Origin: Theropithecus gelada
Taxonomy: Eukaryota > Chordata > Mammalia > Primates > Cercopithecidae
DNA length: 64,000 bases
Reading direction: 5' to 3'
Assembly: GCF_003255815.1 (NCBI RefSeq)
Contig: NC_037669.1
Span: 126,717,552 to 126,781,551 of the forward strand
The translations under genes and the position numbers were made by a program. This document shows positions 10,311 through 21,526 of this stretch, one piece after another. The notes under the pieces are model-generated. The model had not been told where the DNA came from. It did not search any database and saw nothing but the letters and a program-made list of their open reading frames with translations. Within the stretch, counting starts at the first letter, position 1. Each line of letters opens with the position of its first letter.

Positions 10311-13300
10311 GACAGTAGTTATAAGTAACATTTAGAGGCAAATTATTAAAATTTCATTCTCTAAAAAAGTTTTGAAGCAATTTTTATAAGAAACTTTATG
10401 TAGTATTATACCTCATAAGTTAAAGATGAACCCTTTTTGTCTGGCAAATTAAAAAATCAATTTGAACTAAGGAACTAATGACACTTTTTGTAAGCCAGAA
10501 TAGAAACAAATCCTGTCCCTAAAGCAAAATTATACCTATACATACATATATATATATAAAATATGAAATATAAAACTTCCATTTTCAGAAATGATTAAAG
10601 ATGGAAGGTAAAATGTAGATTAAGATATAAAATAGCTTTAATTCAAATAAGAATTGATCTTCCTGTTCTTTGCCATGTAAGACAATATTGTACACAGCAT
10701 GTTCTCTCTTTGTCTCCCTCTTCTCCCTCTTTCTAAATCTAGGTAGAGAACTATGGTCACATAGTGATAATTACTCTTTTGGCTTGCCTTTTCTTTAGCA
10801 TATAATCTTTTACTGTATGATATCATTTTAGGATAAACATTCAGAGAAGTTAAAATAATGTGGGTCTTTTCAGAAATAAACTTACATTTTCGATATTTAA
10901 ACAATAATGATTTTTAACATAATACACTGTGATCACCAATGCAAATTTTTAGTAAATTTGGAAATAGTCGATCTCTATATTATCAATATTCTTGCGCATC
11001 CTGATTGAGTTAAGGTAATTCCATTGTTCAGATGACTAAAACTCACTATTTGTTTTTTTGAATAAAACTCACAATTTGTTAGTTTGAATATAAGCTTAGT
11101 AGTTCCTTTTTACCTGTGAACAGAAAACAAATTAACCTTTTAACAGTTAACCTTATTATCCATGTGTAAACATTTCTATGGGCATAATATATCACAGGTA
11201 GTGACTTACGTGCTTAGAAAGCCTATTAACTCTAAACCAATAGAGTACCACTTAATGAACTGCAGCAATAACAGTCCAAAAGGTTCCCTTGTGGACTGAA
11301 GAGATTTGCTGCCCTAGATGCCTAAACACTACTCAGGAGAAATTTAGACACTTGGAAAAATGCAGACCATGGAAACTGTACCTACATAACCAATGCAAAG
11401 TCAACACTTAAGGTACTTTTTCAGATCATTCAAAATCAAAGAAAAATATTTATACAATATCTTAAAATTATTGAGAGAAGCATAATTTTATGAATTTTTT
11501 AAGAGAGAAGTTGTTCTGTGATATTTATTTCCATAGTGCATTGCAGTATGTAGCACACAGTAGGTTCTCAATAAACATTTGTGGAATAGGTGGATCATGT
11601 GAATAAATACATAAATTATTTATTTGTTTTTAAAATCCAAATGTATTTAATCTTTTTTCAAACAAGATACTAATAAGGATGTAATAACATTTTGGGCATT
11701 ATATATTTAATTTTTTAATCAGTAAGGCAATTCATATATTATACATAATGTTTTGATTTAATTTTATTTCACTTTTCCTAAAAATGATTTGTGGAAGTTT
11801 CTTATAATAAAAATAATTTTAAAAATATTATAATTATAATTATATTATAATCAACAAGGTATGTTTTGAAAAACTTTACAGAAATCATTTGCATACTAAT
11901 TTTAATAATATAATGTTTCAAATTATAATCCTAACCATTAAGAGCTTATTCCTCAAAAAAGTTGCTTTTCCACAAAAAAAGTGAAATTGTTTTAGTTTGT
12001 TTTCCCTTTGTAAAATCTTTTTAATTCAAGTAATTCTTTCAGTTCTTGAGGTCAGACTTGAAAAACAAAGCCAAGCAAGTTCATATTATTGCTTTACTTG
12101 GCATTTTATTTTTCTGTGTAATTTTATTTCAAAATTCCCTAGTATGTGTTATTCTAGGCAGAAGAGTTCTAATACAGTAGTCTTTCACATATAACTTTTC
12201 TATTCCTGTGATAATTTAATGATTTATTCTCTCTTCCTAATTTTAAAATGATTTTTTAAAAAAACCTTCTGGAAGCATTTATTGATTCAATAATTAGAAC
12301 CGTGTGAAAAATCTATTGTAGATTGTTTTTAATATGCTTCCAGCATATAAAAATCATTAATTAGCTTGTTTTAACTACAGAATTAAAAGAGACTGATGTC
12401 TTCAAATAACCAATAATTACCCTGGACTCTTATCTAGTAGTATAATTTAAACAATTATCTCATCCTGCAAATATAATTTCAAGTATTATTTCCCTAAAGG
12501 CCTTATCTGGATGAAATAACCTGAGAATCATTTAATTAGAGGATTGTCAGAGATTATTTTTTCCAGAGTTTAAATTATACATTCAAAAAAAGGATAATAT
12601 CATCTCAAAACCTAAAGAAATTTAAGAAAGTTTTACAAACATTAATTGGCTTTCTTGAAAGTATATACATTGGTATAATATTTTTATATATTGTTCTTTT
12701 TAAACAAATTACCTATGAACACACATAATGCCCAATGTATTGGTATTATAAAACAAAATATTATATTAGAATATTATTGAACACTTTTAAAAGTATTAAA
12801 ATTCTAAAGAAATACATTTCACATACTGTAGATTTTTTGCTTATGTTCTTACTAACATTCTAAAATAAAACTTGTAAATTATTCACCAAGATTGTAACAA
12901 CTTCAGAAAATATGGTCTCTCCACACTAGTATGTAAATGCTCTATGATTCTAGACATTTAGTTGTGTTCAAAGAAATTACTCTGCATTTTAGATGTTTTG
13001 TATTTCTGCAGTTCACAGGATATTTCAATAGAAATTTCTCCACTAACAAAAAACAAAAACAAAAACAAAAAGAAGGTTAAAAGAACGTTAGCACAGGTGT
13101 GTGAGACGTTATGAAAATTTATTTATACTTCCAGGGATACTCTGAGAAATATTTCAAGGCAGTCAGTTCACTGAAGTGAAGACTGTTACACATTTTCAAT
13201 TTGTGCATATGAGACTATGACTATGAATCTTTTTAGAAAATGAGGAATTTAATAGGGACAGCATTAGAATATGTGAAAACCCACTCATTATTTTTTCTTT

Positions 13301-14439
13301 TAAATGAGACTGGCAAGTACAGCTCCAAAGACTAAGATCCTTCTGTGAAACTCCTTTTGTGTCTACTTAACACCCAAACAGGTGTGTGATCAAAGGTAAC
13401 ACAATTATATAGTGTCTAATGTTCTTCATATAAAATAAACCATTGTAAAAATATCTAAAATGTCATTCAAAATTATTTGAAAATGTAAAAGCACTATACA
13501 AATATTGAACATTGAACACAGGCATAAACAAAAATGTGGTGGTACTGTATCTATATTCATTTCAGAAATATCCAACAATGGTAACATATTTTACATGTAT
13601 TGTTGGGATAAGGCTGGTAACTTTACTAATAAGTAAATTAATTTTTACTAATCTTATAAAGCAAGATTTAATGTTTAAATATTGATGCAAATACATGGAA
13701 TTCTTCAAAGAGCAAAAAGCTCAGAATTACTGGTCTCTGACATTTACTCTTCAGACTTCTTAAGCTCTAAAATATCTTTTCCTTAGAATCATGTTGCCAT
13801 GGTGATGTTTCATATGAATTTGGACACAAAAGGTTTAAGACACGTTCATTGCAGAGGTATTGTAGAATCACTTAAAATGTGGTTGGCATCTGGAAATTAT
13901 TTGATGGATCTCAGGCAACATTTTTCATCTTTTATAACGAGGTATAATGTTGCATTTTATTTTAAAATGAAGATGTTAATAAAAAAGCTAGTTCTAGATT
14001 TGGATGGCATTGATTTCAATTTGACACTTCTAGATGCAAGGGGTACACCATTATATAATAATGTAACTTTTAAAATGTGTCATGGCTTTATGATGGAAAA
14101 ATTAATGCAGTTTAGCTTTAGAGTAAACTTTGCTTCAGATGCAATTGCAGGCCTTTAATCCTTTTTGTAATACCATGTAGAATTGTCATTAACATCTCAA
14201 AGCACAAACACTGTAACAAAAATTAGAATAAGAACATCTTATTGTTTAAGTTTGAAATATGACAATTGGGGCTAATTTTCTGCCTTATCACCTCTTCAAA
14301 TTTTGTACATGGCTATGTGGATGAAAAAAAAAATCTCTGTGTCATACAGGTGTATCTGAAAATATTCATAATTGTCGACCCTTCTCCTTTGGACACTGGG
14401 GAGGCTCAGGAAAAGGGTAGCTTTATCATCTTAAAAAAT
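10311..14439. other. No gene seen; long unassigned AT-rich stretch
   Basis: The sequence is mostly very AT-rich. It holds a short (CAAAAA)-type A-rich tract near 13048-13072 and an L2/MIR-like 3' tail at 11530-11600. A 119-codon open frame at 13799-14158 (forward) has no recognisable domain, no polyadenylated-copy hallmarks and no neighbours that support coding. Confidence 0.5.
11530..11600 (+). mobile_element. L2/MIR-type 3' tail fragment
   Basis: The signature 'TAGCACACAGTAGGTTCTCA' followed by ATAAACATTTGTGGAAT is typical of L2/MIR 3' ends. It is short and old, so family assignment is tentative. Confidence 0.6.
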
Positions 14440-14708
14440 GTTCAGAAGCTATGCTCTCGTTTATAAGTGCGAGCTAAGCTATGTGGATGCAAAGACATAC
14501 AGAGTGATATGATGGACTTTGGGAACTGGTGGGGATGTGAAGAGTGGGGTTAAGGAGAAAAGGCTACATATTGGGCACAGTGTACACTGTTTGGATGACA
14601 GGTGCATTAAAATCTCTGAATTCACCACAATAGAATTCATCCATGTAACCAAAAACAACTTATACCACAAAAGCTATTGAAATACAATCATAATAATAAT
14701 AATAATAA
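14440..14708 (+). mobile_element. L1PB-type 3'UTR fragment
   Basis: The forward strand matches the L1PB/L1PA8-type 3' end: GAAGCTATGCTCTC, 'ttataagtgcgagctaagct', 'gatggactttggga', and 'accaaaaacaactta' before an (AAT)n tail at 14688-14708. The element is strongly 5'-truncated, with only ~270 bases left. Confidence 0.8.
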
Positions 14709-16689
14709 ACATCAAGAGATAATTAAACATTTTGTGGATTATTTTGTCTTTAGATATGGTAAATTTGGATGAAAAGTGTATACCTTGTGAAACATAATTT
14801 ATTAATAGGTATTAAATAAAAGGTACTACCCCATAATATCTTGTTTCATTTAAAATAATTTATTTAGTAAAATAATTTATGATTTTGTATATTAATTATT
14901 TACTTTTATTTCACAAAGCAAATTAATTTCTGTTAAATGTATGACTTTATAGAGTGTGCAAAATATAAAGAGCCAATGTTAACATAATTATTCATAGCCA
15001 AATTCATCGAACCAGACTCTATGTCTTAATCATTTTTTCTTCCTTTTTCCTCTCTGCCAAAAGTTAATTTCTCAGACTATAAATGTTTAATATGTACTCT
15101 CATCTCTCTAGAAGGAAGGTCATTCCTAGGGAAACTCTTAAAATAATGTATGACATAATGATAATTTTCCAAGATGATTTTCTTTTGAATTGCATATGCT
15201 TACCTTGAGAAATTTCTCTCTTTTCTCTTTCCATTACAAAAGCTTCTCAAGAGAGGCAAAAATAACAGAAAGCTTACTGGCAAGCCTGAATTAATTATGA
15301 AGAAGGAATATGAATATGACAGAAGCATAAAGAAACCTGTAAAATTTAATTTTCCTCAAATTACTAGCATTACAAAGCAATCATATTGAAGAATATTTTA
15401 TGTATATATCAATAAAATGTCAGAAAAAGAAAAAGCATGACTGTAATAATAAGAAACAAGGCCTCTGTTTACAGTAGTGATATAATTTTGTTCCTACAGA
15501 ATTTAAAATAATTTTTACATTAGGAAGTTTTTAAAATTCTGAAGTTTGAATAAATAAGAAAATGCAAACTATCACAGTGTTTGTACTTGCGCAAATGTTT
15601 GTTGCTTAAGTTATTATAAACAGTAACTAATACTTTCCTGCTACATCTCTCAAAAATGTAATCCCCAAAAAAGTTTTTTTGAACAGCATAAATGAATGAT
15701 TTTTTTTATATATATCTGCAATAAAACCTCTGGGAAAGAACCTATTATGAGTACTGTGTCAGCAACTTTAGCTTATTGCACAGGACTTATTCCCTTTTCC
15801 TCATAACTATGTAACAAATTTAAATTTCAGATTGTATAATTCCATAGCTGATAGGAGCCTTGAGCCTTTTTTAGACATTTAAAAAATTAGAATTACCCAC
15901 CATTTTGGGGAGAAAATTTAATGAAGAAAATAACTCTTAAATGATGCTGACTGGTGTTTGCCTTCTGTCAGATTCTCAGAATTAGCACCAGATCATATCT
16001 GTCCAAAATGTATTTATGGATTCTAAAGTACACTTCAAAATTGCTTGAGCCACAAACATGCTTTTAAACTGTTGACCATGTAGAATTAAAATTATTCATT
16101 AACGTATTCAAAGAGGAGAAACTGAACGACTAAGAAGGCTCAACATTGTATTCTGTTTGTTGTCATCTATTATTGTCATTAAGTGTTTAGCAGATTAAGA
16201 TGCTAAGGAAACTGTAGAAGAGTTGGCAACTGCAGCTGAGAATATGCAGAAAGGTGTTAGCTCTCCTATACTGTATATGGTTTGTTTGTTTGTTTAAGGA
16301 AGAGAAGAGGTTTAAATTTAATGGATGCAATGAAGTAGAAAGCGAAAGAAGTGAAAGTAATGGTTCAGAAGGGCTGATTCTGCTATTTGCCATTCGTGTA
16401 GCCTTTGAGAAGATGTTTAACTTTCTGAAAACATCTTGACATGAAGAAATAGCTACCTCACAAGATGTTTCTGATGATTAAAAGGAGCATACATAGGCAC
16501 ACACATAAGCATTATTGTATGTGCTTTATTGTGTGCAAAAATGCTATAAATACGAGTTATTCCAAATGGGAACTATGGAATATTGAGTACGTTTTCCATA
16601 TTTAATTCTGGCACATTTGTCATGTAACTAGCCAGTCTTGTCTAAGGCTGCGTGCAGAATGCTTCAGTCTATGATTGTTCCACAGTTGA
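14709..16689. other. No gene seen; unassigned AT-rich DNA
   Basis: I see no gene or clear repeat. Two short overlapping open frames on opposite strands at 16187-16439 have no recognisable content. Confidence 0.5.
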
Positions 16690-16970
16690 ATTCTGCCATA
16701 ACCAAAGTGTTATTCCTCATCCAAGTTGGTCCTTTTCCAATCTATTCCACACATTGCAGTTAGGATGATCTTTGCAACCTTGTGATGTCATTCATGCTGC
16801 TTAAAATCTATTATTGCTCAACATGACCTATAAAGCTGTATGTTATCTGGTCCCTGCGTCTCTCTGGAGCTTCATCATGTAGCACTCCCCTGGTTTAACA
16901 AACTCTGCCACAGTGGCATTTTGTTTTGGTCCCTCAGACTTGGCATGCACTCTTCCATCACTGAGCATGT

Positions 16971-16972
<2 letters not shown>
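16690..16972 (+). mobile_element. L2 LINE, 3' part (left piece)
   Basis: The order of sequence ('tctattccacacattgcag', 'gatgatctttgcaacc', 'tgctgcttaaaatctattattgct', 'acctataaagctgtatgttatctggtccctgc') follows L2. The element is split by the Alu at 16973-17286 and resumes at 17287. Confidence 0.8.
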
Positions 16973-17015
<43 letters not shown>

Positions 17016-17286
17016 AGACAGTCTTGCTCTGTTACCAGGCTGAGTGACATGATCTTGGCTCACTGCAACACAACCTTTGCCTGGGTTCGAGCAATTCTTC
17101 TGCCTCAGCACTCTGAGTACCTGGGAATACAGATGCGTGCCACCACACCTAGCTAATTTTTGTATTTTTAGTAGAGACAGGGATTCACCACGTTGGCCAG
17201 GACGGTCTCAATCTCTTGGCCTCATAATCCACCCGCCTCGGCCTCCCAAAATGCTGGGATTACAGGCATGAGCCATCGCGCTGGGC
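16973..17286 (-). mobile_element. Alu (AluS-like), full length
   Basis: A T42 run (16973-17014, the Alu A-tail) is followed by both Alu arms in reverse orientation, ending GCGCTGGGC. It is inserted in an L2. A short GCATGT match flanks it, so the target duplication is largely eroded or unclear. Confidence 0.95.
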
Positions 17287-17625
17287 TGCATGTGGTCTTT
17301 TATCTACCAGGAAGACCCTCTCTAAATTCCAGCACCCCTCCCATTTGAATGTTCAGCCACTATTCATCCCTTTTCTTTCTCTCAGGTGTTATTTTTTCAA
17401 AAATATTTCTCTGATTGTTTTGTATAGTACAGGACCTTTTTACAATTCATTCACAAGTGATTTTTCCTGCAGAACTTTTATCTCAGTTCGTCATTGTATA
17501 TCCATTATAATGAATATTCCATTAATATCTGTTTTCTTTTCTGGGCTATCAACTCATTGAGAACAAGATTCTATTTTCTGCTTGTTGCAAATCTACAAAA
17601 CATCTGAGTAATTACAGGGGCTCAA
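17287..17625 (+). mobile_element. L2 LINE, 3' end (right piece)
   Basis: Continues the L2 of 16690-16972 to its 3' end, where 'acatctgagtaattacaggggctcaataacta' resembles the usual L2 terminal 'agtaggcgctcaataaat'. It is diverged. Confidence 0.7.
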
Positions 17626-18660
17626 TAACTACATTTTTATAAAACTCTTCTAAATATTTGTGAAAATATTTAATCAACAGTATTGATTTAATTATTTGCT
17701 TAATTATAAATCATAAACTTTTAAAATGAAACTATCCATGAATCAGGCTAGAAGGCAGGTAGTAAGAGAAACACAAGCACACATGGAGTCCGGTGAACAT
17801 TCTGAGTATAGTGACATATAGTAAGTGATTATTGAAGCCATTGCAAAATTCCAAAAGGAGAGAGCAATTTGAAGAGGCAAGTTGTGAGAATCCAGCAATC
17901 AGTCTGTTGGTGTTTGAGAGGTTTAGGAAAAAGGTTATCAGAGACTAACCTATGAGTTTAGGTGGAACTCAGATGGAGACTATCAGTAAGTGGAGATTGG
18001 AGTCAGTGTAGAGATGATATTCATGAAAGAAAGGGAATTACCATTTGCACAAATAGACCAGCAGCAAAGTGGAATTAATGTGGGCTCACTTGAGCTATTA
18101 AACTAGGACTTATTAAAGATCAACCTAATTATGAGAAAAAGAGTCCCTGAAATCTAAAAAGTAGTGATCCTAAGGGAAAAGATAAAGATAAATTCCTAGA
18201 GTAACAGAACAATTTAAAAGGCAAGAAGTCATAAAGATCTTTATACCAAAAGGAATTTATTTCCAATGTGAAAATATTTTCAATCAATATAAAATATACA
18301 TGAATGCTCTGTTTCTGTAGTAGCAAGATACATGATGGAGGGGAGCAGGTGTCAGAAAAGTACATGGTAGAAGATAAAAAAGGGCTAAAGATAAATCAGT
18401 GTTTGTTGAAAACAAAATAAAGCTATAATACGTGAAAAACAAGAGAAAGGAGAAGAAAAAAAAAGAATGATTTCCCTTCTAGGGAATTTGAAAATATTCT
18501 GTATGCTGTCAGGGGTTTTTGAGAAGTCAGGAATGTAAAATTGCAGTTAAATCCAGTAAACAACCAGGCTTTGACTTCTCTTTTGGCCCCAGGTGGACCC
18601 AAGGTGTTTGAGTGACCCTGAGTAGAATGAACTACCTTATTAAGAAGATACCAAAATAGG
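17626..18660. other. No gene seen; unassigned DNA
   Basis: I recognise no gene or repeat. The middle (about 17750-18080) is less AT-rich and purine-rich on the forward strand. It could be an old repeat that I cannot name. Confidence 0.45.
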
Positions 18661-18774
18661 GCCCGGGCGCAGGAATTCACGCCTGCAATCCCAGCTCTTT
18701 GGAAGGCCGAGGCGGGTGGATCAAGAGGCCAGCGATCGAGACTCATTCTGGCTAACACGGTGAAACCCCGTCTC

Positions 18775-18828
<54 letters not shown>

Positions 18829-19037
18829 AGCCAGGCGTGGGGGCGGGCGCCTGTAGTCCCAGCTACTCAGGAGGCTGAGGCTGAGGCAGAGGCAGGAGAA
18901 TGGTGTGAACCCGGGAGGCGGAGCTGGCAGTGAGCTGAGATCTCGCCGCTGCGCTCCAGCCTGGGGGACAGAGCAAGACTCCGTCTCAAATTTAAAAAAA
19001 AAAAAAAAAAAAAAAAGAAAGAAAGAAAAACATACCA
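18661..19037 (+). mobile_element. AluY-like element with A48 linker
   Basis: A forward Alu starts GCCCGGGCGC and has both arms and an A-rich tail (18993-19030) ending in GAAA repeats. The A-rich linker between the arms is 48 uninterrupted A (18779-18826), where Alu normally has about 20 mixed bases. Direct repeats CCAAAATAGG flank it (18651-18660 and 19038-19047) and are the target-site duplication. Confidence 0.96.
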
Positions 19038-19047
19038 CCAAAATAGG

Positions 19048-19603
19048 AGACAATGTTTTCTCGGATAGAAATATTGGAAGAACGGAAAGAGAGGAAAAGA
19101 AAATGAAATAAGACTTTTATCCACATCTTAAAGCAGTCTCTATGCTCTCCATGCTGTTACACATTTCGAGGTGTTTTCCTTCATTAAAACATTAAAATAA
19201 TTCTATGCCTGTAGCAGTATAAGGATGTATGTGTAAGATGTGATATGGTTCACATTTCAATGATTATGACAGATATTACCTATATAACACATTCACAAAA
19301 TCCAATATATTTGTTTCTTATTCCAAGTTTCCCTGTGTATAAATAGGAAGAACAGAGACTGAATAAACGAGAAAATAATCATGATAAAAAATTAATCTAT
19401 ATTAAGAAAAGAATTATAAAATCACCTGAAAATTTTGAGCATAAAATGTTTAATTTCTAACAAACACTATATTCTTCATGAATTTCTTTGCTATTTTATT
19501 TGAAAAATTAACAAAATGTTCTCTTGGAAAATAATTTTTCATACACTTAGCTATTTTTTTTGTGTGTGTGTGATTTCTTATTGTACTTACTTATTTCACA
19601 CAT
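19048..19603. other. No gene seen
   Basis: AT-rich, unassigned sequence with a short TG tract at 19560-19572. Confidence 0.5.
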
Positions 19604-20076
19604 TGTGGTCAGCAAATAATGGCCCCATACCCATACCCTAATCTTCAGAACATGGCAAAAGAGAATTTACGGTTGTCGTTAAGATAAATACCTTGAAATA
19701 GGAAGAAGATCCTGGATTACCCAGTTCAGTTAAATCTAATCACATGGATTCTTAAGGGCGGATAACCTCTTTTGGCTTCAGGGAACCAGAGAGATGGCAT
19801 TCTGAGAATGATTCTACCCACTATTGTTGGTTTTGACGATGGAAGAATGGTCACTAGATAAGGAATACAAGTGGCTTCTAGAAGTGGGAAAAGGCAGGCA
19901 AATGATTCTTTTCTAAGCTTCCAGAAGGAATGCAGCCTAGCTGACACCCTGAATTTTATTAAGTGGGTTCATATCAGACGTCTAACCTACTGAAACCTAA
20001 ATTAATAAATTGTTTTACTTTAATCCACCAAGTTTGTGCTAGTTTGTTACATCACCCGAAGGTAAATAATATATAC
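19604..20076 (+). mobile_element. MaLR/ERVL-type LTR, MLT1-like
   Basis: The sequence order matches an old MLT1-type LTR on the forward strand: 'catacccataccctaatcttcagaaca', 'atcctggattacccagt', 'aatctaatcaca', 'cttctagaagtgggaaaaggcaggcaaa', 'ccagaaggaatgcagcct', then 'ccaccaagtttgtgctagtttgttaca' at the 3' end. I am confident it is an LTR and less sure of the exact subfamily. Confidence 0.75.
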
Positions 20077-20084
20077 AAACGCAA

Positions 20085-20086
<2 letters not shown>

Positions 20087-20121
<35 letters not shown>
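20087..20121. repeat. (AT)n microsatellite at an Alu tail
   Basis: An AT dinucleotide tract of ~35 bases between the left target duplication and the poly-T of the Alu at 20123. It probably grew from the AT-rich end of the target duplication (GCAATGATATAT). Confidence 0.95.
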
Positions 20122-20122
<1 letters not shown>

Positions 20123-20153
<31 letters not shown>

Positions 20154-20438
20154 AGACGGAGTCTCGCTCTGTCGCCCGGGCTGGAGTGCAGTGGCCGGAT
20201 CTCAGCTCACTGCAAGCTCCGCCTCCCGGGTTCCCGCCATTCTCCTGCCTCAGCCTCCCGAGTAGCTGGGACTACAGGCGCCCGCCACCTCGCCCGGCTA
20301 ATTTTTTATTTTTATTTTTTAGTAGAGACGGGGTTTCACCGTGTTAGCCAGGATGGTCTCGATTTCCTGACCTCGTGATCCGCCCGTCTCGGCCTCCCAA
20401 AGTGCTGGGATTACAGGCTTGAGCCACTGCGCCCGGCC
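20123..20438 (-). mobile_element. Young AluY, Old World monkey-type variant
   Basis: A full-length Alu in reverse orientation: T30 tail (20123-20152), both arms, ending GCGCCCGGCC. GCAATGATATAT occurs at 20081-20092 and 20439-20450, a perfect 12-bp target-site duplication, so the insertion is recent. GGCCGGATCTCAGCTC (20193-20208) and AGGCTTGAGCC near the 5' end are variants I associate with cercopithecid AluYR lineages. Confidence 0.97.
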
Positions 20439-20450
20439 GCAATGATATAT

Positions 20451-21207
20451 TTATCTGTTTGAAAAGTTAGCAGTTGAGAGAAATAAATAATAAAATGAAC
20501 CTAATGAAGGAGGAAATAAAGTTTAATAGAACTCTCCGAGCAAGAATTTACAATTCTAATAATAAACAAGAGCTATTTTTTAGTTCTTTTGTCATTGAGA
20601 TGGAATGAAGTTCATTCTTTCATTGCATTTACATTTTATCCCCTCAATATAATTCTGTGTACATAATTCTTTATTAACTTCCCATAGATTCCATGCAAAC
20701 AAATATATTCTGTAACTGTAAATGTGCTTTTATTATAAATTAGGGTAGCCAATATAAAGAACTACATGAAGACTGTAATTTATATCTTTTATGTTAACCC
20801 GATTTAAAAAAAAAAAAATACATTTTGGTTCTGAAAGTTTTTTGTAAATTAAGACAAGTAAACTGTCAGAAAATATACTTAACTTCCAGACCTGTCTAAA
20901 TAAAATGATTAAATACATTTCTTTAGGTTGCCAGATTGTGGCCAATTATCAGTAGGTGTGAACTCAGATCACATTTTATTTATCATCAAAGTCACACATA
21001 TTATGTAAGAAAGTATGAAAAGTACTATTGTTATCAGCCATCAAGTGTGGATCAATTCTGCATTACATCAAATCACACAACATCATGATGAAAAGGATTT
21101 TATGTTAGATCACTATTCACTGAAATAATAATATGAATCTCTACAATTTTTATCACAGGAGCTTCTCTTTTGCAATAATACAATTATTGGTGTGGTCTGA
21201 AGTACAT
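20451..21207. other. No gene seen
   Basis: AT-rich, unassigned sequence with no coding or RNA signal. Confidence 0.5.
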
Positions 21208-21218
21208 TATCACAATTC

Positions 21219-21513
21219 TTTTTTTTTTTTTTTTGAGATGAAGTCTGGCTCTGTCACCCAGGCTGAAATGCAGTGGCATGATCTCTGCTCACTGCAACCT
21301 CTGCCTTCTGGGTTCAAGCAATTCTTCTGCCTCGGCCTCCCGAGTAGCTGAGATTACAGGCATCCGCCACCATGCCTGGCTAATTTTTGTATTTTCAGTA
21401 GAGATGGGCTTTCACCACGTTGGCCAGGCTGGTTAACTCCTGATCTCAGGTGATCTGCCTGCCTCGGCCTCCCAAAGTGCTGGGATTACAGGCGTGAGCC
21501 ACCTTGGCCGGCC
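21219..21513 (-). mobile_element. Alu (AluS-like), full length
   Basis: A reverse-orientation Alu with a T16 tail, ending TTGGCCGGCC. Flanks TATCACAATTCTT (21208-21220) and TATCTGAATTCTT (21514-21526) agree at 11 of 13 positions, an aged target-site duplication. Confidence 0.96.
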
Positions 21514-21526
21514 TATCTGAATTCTT

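Noticed and set aside
18721..19124. Phe-rich or Lys-rich open frames around 18.7-19.1 kb
   Set aside because: They arise from poly-A/poly-T tracts and the body of the AluY at 18661-19037.
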